Assembly: GCA_023954415.1 (NCBI GenBank)
Contig: JAMLIB010000005.1
Span: 248,001-312,000, forward strand
Direction of reading: 5' to 3'
Length of the DNA: 64,000 bases
Source of the DNA: Trueperaceae bacterium
Lineage (GTDB): Bacteria > Deinococcota > Deinococci > Deinococcales > Trueperaceae
Below, piece by piece: positions 53,422 to 64,000 of this stretch; the stretch's first letter is position 1; each line of letters starts with the position of its first letter. The translations under genes were made by a program, and so were the position numbers. Under the pieces are notes generated by a model that saw only the letters and a program-made list of their open reading frames with translations, made no database searches and was not told the origin of the DNA.

Positions 53422-54916
53422 CCAGCTTCCCGACCAGGGCGCTGCCGGACGCGCTGCCACCGTCCTCGAGGGTGGCGTCGGAGAAACCCGAGAACAGCAC
53501 GTTCCTTGCGCTATCGACCGCGACCCCCGCCGCCGCGCTGAAGGTGCCAGCGGCGGGCTGGCGCGTCCATGCCACCATGCCGTCCGGACCGTACTTCCTC
53601 ACGAAGGCATGGACGGCGCCGTCGGCGTCGCCGGCCAGGTTGCCGAACGTGTAACCGGCGACGAGCACGTTGCCGGCGGCGTCCACCGCGGCCGCGAGCG
53701 CGTAGTCGTCGCTGTTGGTGCCGAACTGGCGCGTCCAGACCTCATCGCCGCCGGCGGTGTACTTGCTCACGAACGCGTCGAGGCCGCCCGCGTTGTCGCT
53801 CGCGAGGGCGCCCTCCGTGATCCCGACGACCAGCACGCTCCCTGCCGCTTCCACGGCGACGCCCAGCCCCTTCTCGTCGGCTCCCGTGTCGAGCTCGATG
53901 AACGACACGAAGTCGCCGTTCTGGTCGTACTTCCGTATGAACGCGTTCGCCGTGCTCACGTCCGTGTTACTGGGCTCCGTGTAGCCCACCACGATGACGT
54001 TCCCGGCGGCGTCGGCGGCGACCCCGTTGGCGTAGTAACGGTCCACGCCGCCGAACTGGCGCGTCCAGACGATGTCGCCGTTGGGGTCGTACTTCCTCAC
54101 GAAGGCGTCGACCAGGCCGCCGGCATCGTCGGTCAGGCTGCCGAACGTGTAACCGGCGACGAGCACGTTACCGGCGGCGTCCAGCGTCACGGCTCGCGCC
54201 GCATCGGCGTCCGCGGTGCCGAACTGGCGCGTCCAGAGCACGCCGCCGTCGGGGCCGTACTTCCTCACGAACGCGTCTTCACCGCCGGCGTTGGCACCCG
54301 CGAGCGCGCCGTCCGTGGTACCCGCGACCAGCACGTTCCCGCCCGCGTCCGCCGCGACGCCGTACGCGCCTTCGTTGGCGCTGGTGCCGAACTGCCTGGT
54401 CCAGAGTACGTCGCCGTCCGCGGCGCGCTTCTGGACGTACGCGTCCGACTCGCCCGCGTTCTCGCCCTCCAACGCGCCTTCCGTGTAGCCGACGGCGATG
54501 ACGTTCCCGTCGAGGTCCACCGCCACCGCCAGCGCGGCTTCTGTGGAGTCCGTGCCGAACGGCCGGAGCCACAGGGTGCCGCCAGGCGTCACCACCGTGA
54601 CCGCGGCGGCTGCCTGCCTCGTCGGGTCCGCGACGCTCGTGGCCTTGACCTCGTAGCTGCCCGGCGCGACGGGGGCGTGGTAGGTGACCGTGCCGCCCAC
54701 CCCCTCGACGGTGCCGCCCGTCACGCTCCAGGAGACCGCCGTGTCCGCGGCTCCGGTCACCTGCGCTGTGAACGTCTGGTCCGCGCCCGGCGGCAGCGCG
54801 ACCTCCGCAGGCGCGACGGTGACGACGACGCCGGGACCGGAGCCCTGGCACGCGCCCAGAAGGCCGCCTACGAGGAGTAAGGCCAGCGGAAGCTTGACGG
54901 GCCTGGGGTCGCGCAT
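53414..54916 (-). CDS. SBBP-repeat (beta-propeller) lipoprotein
   Basis: Surface lipoprotein, 500 residues. Lipoprotein signal with lipobox LLGAC (Cys23). An Ig-like domain follows (about 30-110: VVVTVAPAEVALPPGADQTF... VSWSVTGGTVEG). Then come about seven repeats of roughly 54 residues, each with WTRQFGT, AxAVAxDAAGNVLVAGYT and DAFVRKYGPDG. Such repeats form beta-propellers, typical of secreted proteins with unknown ligands. The DNA repeats are degenerate, so the array is old. Ribosome site AGAGAGG before the ATG. No link to neighbours is evident. Confidence 0.88.
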   Translation of the reverse strand: MRDPRPVKLPLALLLVGGLLGACQGSGPGVVVTVAPAEVALPPGADQTFTAQVTGAADTAVSWSVTGGTVEGVGGTVTYHAPVAPGSYEVKATSVADPTRQAAAAVTVVTPGGTLWLRPFGTDSTEAALAVAVDLDGNVIAVGYTEGALEGENAGESDAYVQKRAADGDVLWTRQFGTSANEGAYGVAADAGGNVLVAGTTDGALAGANAGGEDAFVRKYGPDGGVLWTRQFGTADADAARAVTLDAAGNVLVAGYTFGSLTDDAGGLVDAFVRKYDPNGDIVWTRQFGGVDRYYANGVAADAAGNVIVVGYTEPSNTDVSTANAFIRKYDQNGDFVSFIELDTGADEKGLGVAVEAAGSVLVVGITEGALASDNAGGLDAFVSKYTAGGDEVWTRQFGTNSDDYALAAAVDAAGNVLVAGYTFGNLAGDADGAVHAFVRKYGPDGMVAWTRQPAAGTFSAAAGVAVDSARNVLFSGFSDATLEDGGSASGSALVGKLAP

Positions 54917-55103
54917 CGGTTACCTCTCTACATCGGAGGACCGGCAGCGGGCGTGCGGCGGGGAAGGTGACGGGGTGGCGGCCTGCCGGCGTCCCCGGCT
55001 CCATGAAGACCGTGGAACGGGCTGGACGGATTCTATCGCCGGCCGAGCCGGGGGGCCGTACGGCGCGCACGCGTCCCGCGGCGCATACACGGCCCCAAAC
55101 GCA

Positions 55104-55109
55104 TACACT
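55104..55109 (+). promoter_or_regulatory. -10 box of the 55117 gene, leaderless type
   Basis: TACACT, 7 nt before the GTG at 55117. The 9-mer CGCATACAC occurs here and again 18 nt upstream (55082-55090). No ribosome site. The rest of 54917-55103 is GC-rich with nothing recognised. Confidence 0.5.
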
Positions 55110-55116
55110 GCTCCAA

Positions 55117-55611
55117 GTGAACGACGGAGAGGCCCGGGCGGAGCTGCCGCCGGAAGACGAGGTCAGGTTCGCCGAGGCGCTGCGGGTGAGCCCGGAGGCG
55201 GCCGAGCTCGCCGCCTCGTTGCTGCTGGCGCTGTTCCCGAACCGGTCGTGGGCGCGCGCGCACGTCGGTCGCCTCACGGCCTACTCCGCGCGACCGCCGC
55301 TCGACCAGACCGGGGCGCGGCGGCTCTTCGACAAGCTCTTCGAGCTCAGCGAACGCCAGGAGTGGCGTGCTCGGCATGCGGTGGCCCGCGAGGTCACGGA
55401 CGTGGCCGGCCGGCGGTTGGAGTTGCTCGTGCCCGTTCCCCCCGAGGAGTACGAGGGCGGCGAGGGCCTGGTCGGCCCGTTCGCGACCTTCGAGGACGCG
55501 AACGCTTGGGGCATGGGCGTCCAGGCGCGCGAGCTGGCGGCCGACGCCTTGCAGGCGGGCGACGCCTGGCTCTGCGAGCTGTTCCGCCTCGGCGAGTTGC
55601 TCGAGGACTGA
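55117..55611 (+). CDS. Conserved-looking cytoplasmic protein of unknown function
   Basis: 164 residues, no signal peptide, Glu/Leu/Ala-rich and acidic. It is predicted alpha-helical in the first half (EDEVRFAEALRVSPEAAELAASLLLALFP) and has a mixed second half with VAREVTDVAGRRLELLVPVPPEEYEGG. I do not recognise a family. Codon pattern and GC bias agree with neighbouring genes. The GTG start is supported by the -10 box 7 nt before it; earlier in-frame starts would lie upstream of that promoter. Confidence 0.65.
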   Translation: MNDGEARAELPPEDEVRFAEALRVSPEAAELAASLLLALFPNRSWARAHVGRLTAYSARPPLDQTGARRLFDKLFELSERQEWRARHAVAREVTDVAGRRLELLVPVPPEEYEGGEGLVGPFATFEDANAWGMGVQARELAADALQAGDAWLCELFRLGELLED

Positions 55612-55725
55612 AGGTTCGCGGGCGAGCGCGCGGGTCGGGGCGGCTGCGGGTCTCGCGCGCAGGACGTGCCGAGATGGGCCGTCGCGCTCCCGTTCGCGCC
55701 GTGCCCCGGGCTGCGCCGGCCTTCG

Positions 55726-55755
55726 TTGACACGTCCCGCGCGCGCAACTTACACT
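55726..55755 (+). promoter_or_regulatory. Promoter of the pheS leader
   Basis: Consensus -35 TTGACA (55726-55731), 18-nt spacer, -10 TACACT (55750-55755), followed 7 nt later by the ATG of a 12-codon leader ORF. It is the best -35/-10 pair in the window. Confidence 0.75.
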
Positions 55756-55762
55756 CACGGCC

Positions 55763-55801
55763 ATGAGAAGCCCGCTGGCTTCGGAGTCGTTTACTCGCTG
55801 A
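55763..55801 (+). CDS. Leader peptide ORF of 12 residues before pheS
   Basis: MRSPLASESFTR, starting 7 nt after the -10 box, so it would be translated from a leaderless end. It holds a single Phe codon (TTT) near its end, three codons before the stop. Its first half forms a hairpin, GAAGCC (55767-55772) with GGCTTC (55777-55782). Whether it is translated is unknown. Confidence 0.4.
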   Translation: MRSPLASESFTR

Positions 55802-55863
55802 GCGCAGGACCTCGGCTGGTCTTGCGCGGTTGACGCCACTGCCCAGAGAGGCGGTGGTGTTTT
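55802..55863 (+). promoter_or_regulatory. pheS leader with two hairpins, the second a terminator/attenuator
   Basis: Hairpin 1: GCGCAGGACC (55802-55811) with GGTCTTGCGC (55818-55827), 10 bp with one G-U. Hairpin 2: GCCACTGCC (55835-55843) with GGCGGTGGT (55850-55858), followed by GTTTTCGTT, a terminator shape. It lies 130 nt before pheS, so transcription reaching pheS must read through. No T-box consensus was found. Suggests attenuation of the pheST operon. The remaining stretch 55864-55991 holds only the ribosome site GAGAGGTGAAGG before pheS. Confidence 0.6.
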
Positions 55864-55985
55864 CGTTGGGCTAAGGCCCGGCGGGTGGAACGGAACGTCG
55901 GGTGCCAGCGAGCGCCGACGAGCCTCGGCGCGGACGGCGAGGCCGGTGGCCGAGCAGGTGACGGCGCCAGGGCAACGAGAGGTGA

Positions 55986-59427
<3,442 letters not shown>

Positions 59428-59431
<4 letters not shown>

Positions 59432-59982
59432 CGCCCGTGACTTGGCTCGACGTTGCCCTCGTCCTCATGGTCGTGGTCACGACCGCGCTCGGGGCGAAAC
59501 GGCGCCTGGTCGGGTTCGTCGTGGGGGTCGGCGGCGCGCTGCTCCTCCGGCCGCTCATCATCATCGGCTCGCGTGACCTCTGGATAGCGCTCGCCGCCGG
59601 CGTCTGCGGCACCCTCATCCTCGCCCTCATCGGCCAGCGCCTCGTGCCGGCCGGGCGTCGCCAGCGTTGGGGCACCACCGTCCTCGGCGGTGTCGGCGGT
59701 GCCGTCCTCGGCCTCAGCCTCATGTTCGCGCTCGTCACGTCACTGCCCATCGAGCGCAGCACGACCAACGAGCGCGAGATCTTCTACCCCCCGCGCACGG
59801 CTCCGGCCGGCCTGGCCGTCACGTTCGCGCAGTCGCCCCTCGTCCTGGAGGGGCGCGCCATCCTCCTGCACCCCCTCCTCTCGGCCCCCACCCCGGCCGA
59901 GGGTCTGGCCAACCTCACTTGGCGCGCCGAGGGGCTGTTGCACCGCTGGCTCGTCGTCGGCGAGCCGTGGACGGCGCCCTGA
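59428..59982 (+). CDS. CvpA-family-like membrane protein
   Basis: 184 residues with about three hydrophobic helices: [57 protein letters not shown] and TTVLGGVGGAVLGLSLMFALV. The first segment (a W-x-D helix then GAKRRLVGF) matches the opening of CvpA/colicin V production proteins. The C-terminal 75 residues are non-membrane. It overlaps pheT by ATGA, so it is co-expressed. CvpA assignment is tentative and its function is unknown. Confidence 0.65.
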
Positions 59983-60184
59983 GCACGTGCCGGCGGGGCG
60001 ATCGGGTACTCAGGGTTAGCGATAGCACGACAGGTCCAAGCGTGAGGCCGCGCGGCGGAGCCCCGGGCCAGCCCATAGACGCCTGCAAGCGGCACGTCGC
60101 CGCCGACGCCACGCGTCCGCCTCGCGAGGTCGTAGGCTGGAGCCGCGTAAGAACGGCGTAAGGTCGTGAGGAGAGAATGGGACC

Positions 60185-62017
60185 ATGTGCGGAATAGTCG
60201 GTTACGTAGGCGGCCGTGAGGCTGCAGGGGTCATCCTCGACGGCCTTGGTCGCCTCGAGTACCGTGGTTACGATTCCGCCGGGCTGGCCGTCAAAGGCCT
60301 CGGCTCCGACGGCCGGTTGCGCGCCGTCAAGCGCGCCGGCAAGCTCAGCGTCCTGCGCGACGCCGTGGCGGCCGGCCTGCCTGCCGGCTGCGTCGGGCTC
60401 GGGCACACGCGCTGGGCCACGCACGGCCGCCCCAACGACGTCAACGCCCATCCGCACCTCTCGGAGGACGGCCGCCTCGCCGTCATCCATAACGGCATCA
60501 TCGAGAACTACGTGGAGCTGCGCGAGGAGCTCGCCGGCCGCGGCCACGTGTTCGTCTCCGAGACCGACACGGAGGTGCTCGTGCACCTCATCGAGGAGGC
60601 GTACGAAGCGACCTCCCACGACCTCGCCGTCGCCGTGCGCGCCTGCCTGGCGCGGGTGTCGGGCGCCTACGCGCTCGTCGTCGCCCACGCCGAGCACGAC
60701 CTGCTCGTAGCGGCGCGCAACACGAGCCCGCTCGTCATCGGCCTAGGCTCCCAGGAGAACTACCTCGCCTCCGACGTGCCCGCGCTCCTGCCTTACACGC
60801 GCGACGTCATCTACCTGCTCGACGGCGACGTGGCCGAGCTGGGCCGCGACGGCGTCGTCATCACGAACCTGCAAGGCGTACCCCAGACGCGCGAGACGAA
60901 CCGCGTCGAGTGGGACGCGGAAGCCGCCGAGAAGGGCGGCTACGAGCACTACATGCTCAAGGAGATCTACGAGCAGCCCACCGTGCTGCAGAACACGCTC
61001 TTCGGGCGGTTCACGCACGGTGGGTTGGACGTGGAGCTGGGCCTTAACCTCGATCCGAACGCCATCGACCGCGTCGTGATCACCGCGGCCGGCACGGCCT
61101 CGTACGCCGGCGAGGTAGGCCGCACGCTGCTGCGGCGGCTGGCGCGCCTCGACACCGTGGTCGAGGTCGCCTCCGAGTTCCGCTACTCCGAGCCCGTCGT
61201 CGACGAGCGCACGCTCTGCATCGTCGTCTCCCAGTCCGGCGAGACGATCGATACCCTCGAGGCCATGCGCGAGGCCAAGCGCCGCGGCGCGCGGACGCTC
61301 GCCATCCTGAACGCCAAGGGCTCCAGCATCAGCCGCGAGGCCGACGACGTCCTCTACATCCACGCCGGCCCGGAGATCGGGGTGGCGAGCACGAAGGCCT
61401 ACCTCGGCATGGTGGCCGCCTTCGCGCTCCTCTCGTTCTGGTTCGCGCGGGAACGCGGGTACATGGACGACGACGCGGCGCGCGAGTACGTGCGGGCGTT
61501 GCGCGAGCTGCCCGGTCAGGTCGAGCGCGCGCTGCAGGTCAGGGAGCACGTCGCGCACATCGCGGAGCAGATCAAGGGCGCGCGCAGCTCGCTCTTCCTC
61601 GGCCGCGGCATCAACGCCGCCACCGCCCTGGAGGGCGCCCTCAAGCTCAAGGAGATCTCGTACGTACACGCCGAGGCGTACCCCATGGGCGAGATGAAGC
61701 ATGGCCCCATCGCGCTCGTCGACCGCGACCTGCCGGTCGTGGCGGTCGCCACCAACTCGCCCCTGTACGACAAGACGGTCTCCAACCTGCAGGAGGTGCG
61801 TGCGCGCGAGGGCCGCCTCGTCGTCGTGGCCGACGAAGACGACACCAAGATCGGCCAACACGCCGAGTTCGTCATCCCGGTGCCGCGTACGCTCGAGCTC
61901 CTCTCGCCCGTCGTGAACGTGGTACCGCTGCAGCTCCTCGCCTACGAGGTGGCGCGCGCGCTCGGACGCGACATCGACCAGCCCCGCAACCTCGCCAAGA
62001 GCGTCACCGTCGAGTGA
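60185..62017 (+). CDS. glmS: Glucosamine-fructose-6-phosphate aminotransferase (isomerising)
   Basis: Makes glucosamine-6-phosphate for cell wall precursors from fructose-6-phosphate and glutamine. The N-terminal glutaminase has the nucleophile Cys2 (MCGIVGYVGG), GHTRWATHG and HNGIIENY. Two SIS domains follow with SQSGETIDTLEA, GPEIGVASTKAYLGM, YPMGEMKHGPIAL and the C-terminal DQPRNLAKSVTVE. 610 residues. Ribosome site GTGAGGAGAG. The 202-base upstream region has no glmS-ribozyme core that I can recognise. Confidence 0.97.
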   Translation: MCGIVGYVGGREAAGVILDGLGRLEYRGYDSAGLAVKGLGSDGRLRAVKRAGKLSVLRDAVAAGLPAGCVGLGHTRWATHGRPNDVNAHPHLSEDGRLAVIHNGIIENYVELREELAGRGHVFVSETDTEVLVHLIEEAYEATSHDLAVAVRACLARVSGAYALVVAHAEHDLLVAARNTSPLVIGLGSQENYLASDVPALLPYTRDVIYLLDGDVAELGRDGVVITNLQGVPQTRETNRVEWDAEAAEKGGYEHYMLKEIYEQPTVLQNTLFGRFTHGGLDVELGLNLDPNAIDRVVITAAGTASYAGEVGRTLLRRLARLDTVVEVASEFRYSEPVVDERTLCIVVSQSGETIDTLEAMREAKRRGARTLAILNAKGSSISREADDVLYIHAGPEIGVASTKAYLGMVAAFALLSFWFARERGYMDDDAAREYVRALRELPGQVERALQVREHVAHIAEQIKGARSSLFLGRGINAATALEGALKLKEISYVHAEAYPMGEMKHGPIALVDRDLPVVAVATNSPLYDKTVSNLQEVRAREGRLVVVADEDDTKIGQHAEFVIPVPRTLELLSPVVNVVPLQLLAYEVARALGRDIDQPRNLAKSVTVE

Positions 62018-62034
62018 ACGGCCGCCGCCCCCGC

Positions 62035-62053
62035 GGTTAAGGGGCGGTTAACC
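62035..62053 (+). terminator. Hairpin after glmS
   Basis: GGTTAA (62035-62040) pairs with TTAACC (62048-62053) over GGGGCGG. Flanking CCGC/GGCGG may extend it. No T-tract, so moderate support. Confidence 0.5.
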
Positions 62054-62119
62054 CGGCGGTGTGCGTTTGCCGGGGGAGGGCCCGCCGCGGGGGTTTACCA
62101 TCCTGGCGAGGCGAAGCGC

Positions 62120-62296
62120 GTGAGGGAACTGGCCGCCATCAGGGAAGCGATAGTCGAGCGTGTCGCCGGTTGCGACGACGCGCTCCTCCTCGGCCGCATC
62201 GAGCGGATGCTCGACGAGGCGGAAGGCGGTGAGGCGCTCATCGAGTTGGACGACGCCGCCATCGAGGAAGTCCTCAGGGGCCTGCTCGACGACTGA
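62120..62296 (+). CDS. Small acidic protein of unknown function (58 residues)
   Basis: Read from a GTG at 62120 after a GAGGCGAAG ribosome site, with a TACCAT -10-like box at 62096-62101. The protein (MRELAAIREAIVERVAGCDDALLLG then RIERMLDEAEGGEALIEL and DAAIEEVLRGLLDD) is strongly acidic and predicted all helical with regular Leu/Ile spacing. Frame bias is coding-like. No family recognised; antitoxin-like size and charge, but no partner toxin is next to it. It sits between glmS and the convergent TPR gene. Confidence 0.55.
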   Translation: MRELAAIREAIVERVAGCDDALLLGRIERMLDEAEGGEALIELDDAAIEEVLRGLLDD

Positions 62297-62371
62297 GGGG
62301 ACGGCCCCTAGAGGGGCGCACGCTGGTTGGGCGAGGGCTACGGGCGACCCGGATGCCGCACGGCGTGGCCG

Positions 62372-63226
62372 CTAGATGTAGCCGGCGGACTTCAGGATGA
62401 AGTAGACGCCGATGGCCGCCGCGCCCCACAGGAGCCACTTCAGGTACTTGCTGCCGGACTTGCCCGTCCACTTGCCCAGGCTCTCTCTCGCCACGGCCGC
62501 GTCGTGGCGTTGCTGGCTCCTCTGAGCCCGGCGCAGCGACTTGACGCTCTTGTTGAGGTGCCCCTTGCGACGGTAGGCGACGCCCAGGTTGTGATGCGCG
62601 TTCGCGAACTCCTCGTTGAGCTTGAGGGCGGCTTGGTAATGCTCGATCGCCTCGTCGACCCGGCCCTGTTCCAGGGCGACGTTGCCGAGGTTCGTGAGCG
62701 CCCGGTAGTGGCGCGGGTCGATGCTGATGGCCGCCTCGAACTCGGCTTGCGCCTTGGCGAGCTCGGAGTCGTAGATGCCGACCGTGCCCAACTGCGTGTG
62801 ACGCTCCGCCGGGAACCAGGTGCTCCCGTCGAGGCGCGCGAGCACCGCCGCCGCCGCGTCGGGGTCGCGCTTGTCGAGCTCCTTGGCGGCCTCCTCCAGC
62901 ACGCGCAGGTCCGCGACGAGGGCGTCCCACGGCACGATGGCGGCCGGGACTTCCAACCGCTCGATGCGCTCGATGGCCTTGGCGAACGAACGCTCGTGGA
63001 CGAGGTCCTCGACGTCGGCCAACGCCGCGAGGGCTGACTTGACCCGCGGCTCCGGCTCGCCCGTCACGAAGTAGGCCTGGCGCGCGGCCGCGAAGCGGCG
63101 CTGCGCGAGGAGCTCGCGCCAGTCGCTGGTCGGTTGCGTCGTCTCGGCGGCCGCCGGTTCGGCCGCCGTTTCCAGGTCGTCCGTCGCTGCGCCGGAGCGT
63201 AGGTCTTCCGTCTCGTCTCGTGTCAC
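62372..63226 (-). CDS. TPR-repeat protein with C-terminal membrane anchor
   Basis: 284 residues. N-terminal acidic and Ala-rich region (1-45), a helical middle, then about three tetratricopeptide repeats (IYDSELAKAQAEFEAAISIDP, YRALTNLGNVALEQGRVDEAIEHYQAALKLN, ANAHHNLGVAYRRKGHLNKSVKSLRRAQ). A C-terminal hydrophobic segment (YLKWLLWGAAAIGVYFILK) lies at the very end, so it is tail-anchored. The GTG start overlaps the glgA stop (GTGA), hence the same transcript. Partner unknown. Confidence 0.82.
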   Translation of the reverse strand: MTRDETEDLRSGAATDDLETAAEPAAAETTQPTSDWRELLAQRRFAAARQAYFVTGEPEPRVKSALAALADVEDLVHERSFAKAIERIERLEVPAAIVPWDALVADLRVLEEAAKELDKRDPDAAAAVLARLDGSTWFPAERHTQLGTVGIYDSELAKAQAEFEAAISIDPRHYRALTNLGNVALEQGRVDEAIEHYQAALKLNEEFANAHHNLGVAYRRKGHLNKSVKSLRRAQRSQQRHDAAVARESLGKWTGKSGSKYLKWLLWGAAAIGVYFILKSAGYI

Positions 63227-64000
63227 ACCCAAGACCGTAGCACGCTCTCGTACAGGGCCGAATAGGCGGCGGCCGACGCCTGCCAGGAACGGTCGGCCGC
63301 CATGCCGGTCGCCTGGATGCGGCGCCATGCCGGCGTGCCGTACGCCGCCAGTGCCTCGCCGGCCGCCCACTCCAGCCCGGCGCTCGTCCCATGCTCGAAG
63401 ACGAAGCCGGTCGCGCCGTGCCTCACGGTGTCCTTGAGGCCGCCCGTGGCCCGGACGATAGGCACCGTGCCGTAACGCATGGCGATGAGCTGCGAGAGCC
63501 CGCACGGCTCGAAGCGGCTCGGCACCGCCAGGGCGTCGGCACCGGCGTAGACGAGGTGGGCGAGGTCCTCGGCGTAGCCGATGTGCGCGCCCACCAGGCC
63601 GCCTCGAGCGCGTGCCAGGTCGGACACGCCCTCCTCCAGACCCGGATCGCCCGCGCCGAGGACGACGAGCGACCAGCCCTGCTCCAGCAGCCGGGGTGCG
63701 GCGGCGATGAGCAGGTCCATGCCCTTCTGCTCGGCGAGCCTGGACACGACGGCCAGGAGCGGCCTTCGCGCGTCGAGGCCGAAGCGCCTCGTGAGCTCCC
63801 GCTTCGCGGCGGACTTACCGGCGAGGTCGGCCGCCGAGTACGGCTCCGGCAAGGTCGGGTCGCGCGCCGGGTCCCACACGTCCGTGTCTATACCGTTCAG
63901 GATGCCCGTGAGCTTGCCGGACAGCGAGCGGAACGTGCCGTCGAGGGAGTAGCCGTACTCGGGCGTCTGGATCTCCTCGGCGTAGGTCGGGCTGACGGTC
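63223..64000 (-). CDS. glgA: Glycogen synthase, 3' part (gene runs off the window)
   Basis: Transfers glucose from ADP-glucose to the growing glucan. Only the C-terminal 258 codons are in the window; the 5' end lies beyond 64000. Visible features: TVSPTYAEEIQTPEYGYSLDG, GILNGIDTDVWDPARDP, the nucleotide-binding LLAVVSRLAEQKGMDLLI and LSQLIAMRYGTVPIVRATGGLKDTV with the EX7E-type region FEPCGLSQL. The reading frame is open up to position 64000. Confidence 0.93.
   Translation of the reverse strand, partial: TVSPTYAEEIQTPEYGYSLDGTFRSLSGKLTGILNGIDTDVWDPARDPTLPEPYSAADLAGKSAAKRELTRRFGLDARRPLLAVVSRLAEQKGMDLLIAAAPRLLEQGWSLVVLGAGDPGLEEGVSDLARARGGLVGAHIGYAEDLAHLVYAGADALAVPSRFEPCGLSQLIAMRYGTVPIVRATGGLKDTVRHGATGFVFEHGTSAGLEWAAGEALAAYGTPAWRRIQATGMAADRSWQASAAAYSALYESVLRSWV

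Noticed and set aside
59983-60184. glmS ribozyme upstream of glmS
   Set aside because: I looked for the conserved AGCGCCAGAACT-type cleavage site and core and did not find them. A covariance-model search would settle it.

Overview
The window is GC-rich, tightly packed bacterial chromosome with no rRNA, tRNA, CRISPR array, insertion sequence or prophage that I can see. Four things point to the Deinococcota (Deinococcus-Thermus), probably a Truepera-like or Deinococcus-like lineage: a fused SecDF, the Thermus-style pilus order pilM-pilN-pilO-pilW-pilQ, small overlapping pseudopilin genes, and many promoters whose -10 box lies only about 6 nt before the start codon (leaderless mRNAs). This assignment is inference from gene content. 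No search was run.

Layout. 108-8393: the distal spc and alpha ribosomal clusters, rpsH-rplF-rplR-rpsE-rpmD-rplO-secY-adk-map-infA-rpmJ-rpsM-rpsK-rpsD-rpoA-rplQ, closed by a strong terminator. 8505-13403: deoB divergent from a tilS-tadA fusion, then lepA. 13410-15132: a two-component pair. 15335-17506: four overlapping type IV pseudopilin genes, then scpB. 18102-21496 (minus): shikimate operon aroC-aroK-aroB-aroQ. 21532-27370 (minus): a regulated catabolic operon running from an RpiR-type regulator through a zinc alcohol dehydrogenase, LsrF/DeoC-type aldolase and FGGY kinase to an aldehyde dehydrogenase. 27487-35134: a ComB-like phosphatase, two oligopeptide-type ABC permeases, an amidase, a convergent solute-binding protein and a phosphodiesterase. 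35222-42217 (minus): dnaB, carrying a 152-residue mini-intein, followed by pilMNOWQ. 42467-46494: a PlsY-like/acyl-ACP-reductase-like fusion in an operon with prmA, rsmE and a lipoprotein. 46662-53185 (minus): rimP-nusA-ylxR-infB-small secreted protein-secDF. 53414-55611: an SBBP-repeat lipoprotein and an unknown small protein. 55726-59982: a structured pheS leader, pheS, pheT and a CvpA-like protein. 60185-64000: glmS, a 58-residue ORF, a TPR protein and the 3' part of glgA.

The most unusual items are the fusion of a PlsY-like membrane domain with a reductase resembling cyanobacterial acyl-ACP reductase (active-site Cys kept), the minimal DnaB intein that lacks both the endonuclease and the usual block-F His, the TilS-TadA fusion of two wobble-position tRNA enzymes, and the repeated leaderless-promoter pattern. 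Many neighbouring genes overlap by 1-11 nt (TGATG, ATGA, GTGA, TTGA), which I used to fix several starts.
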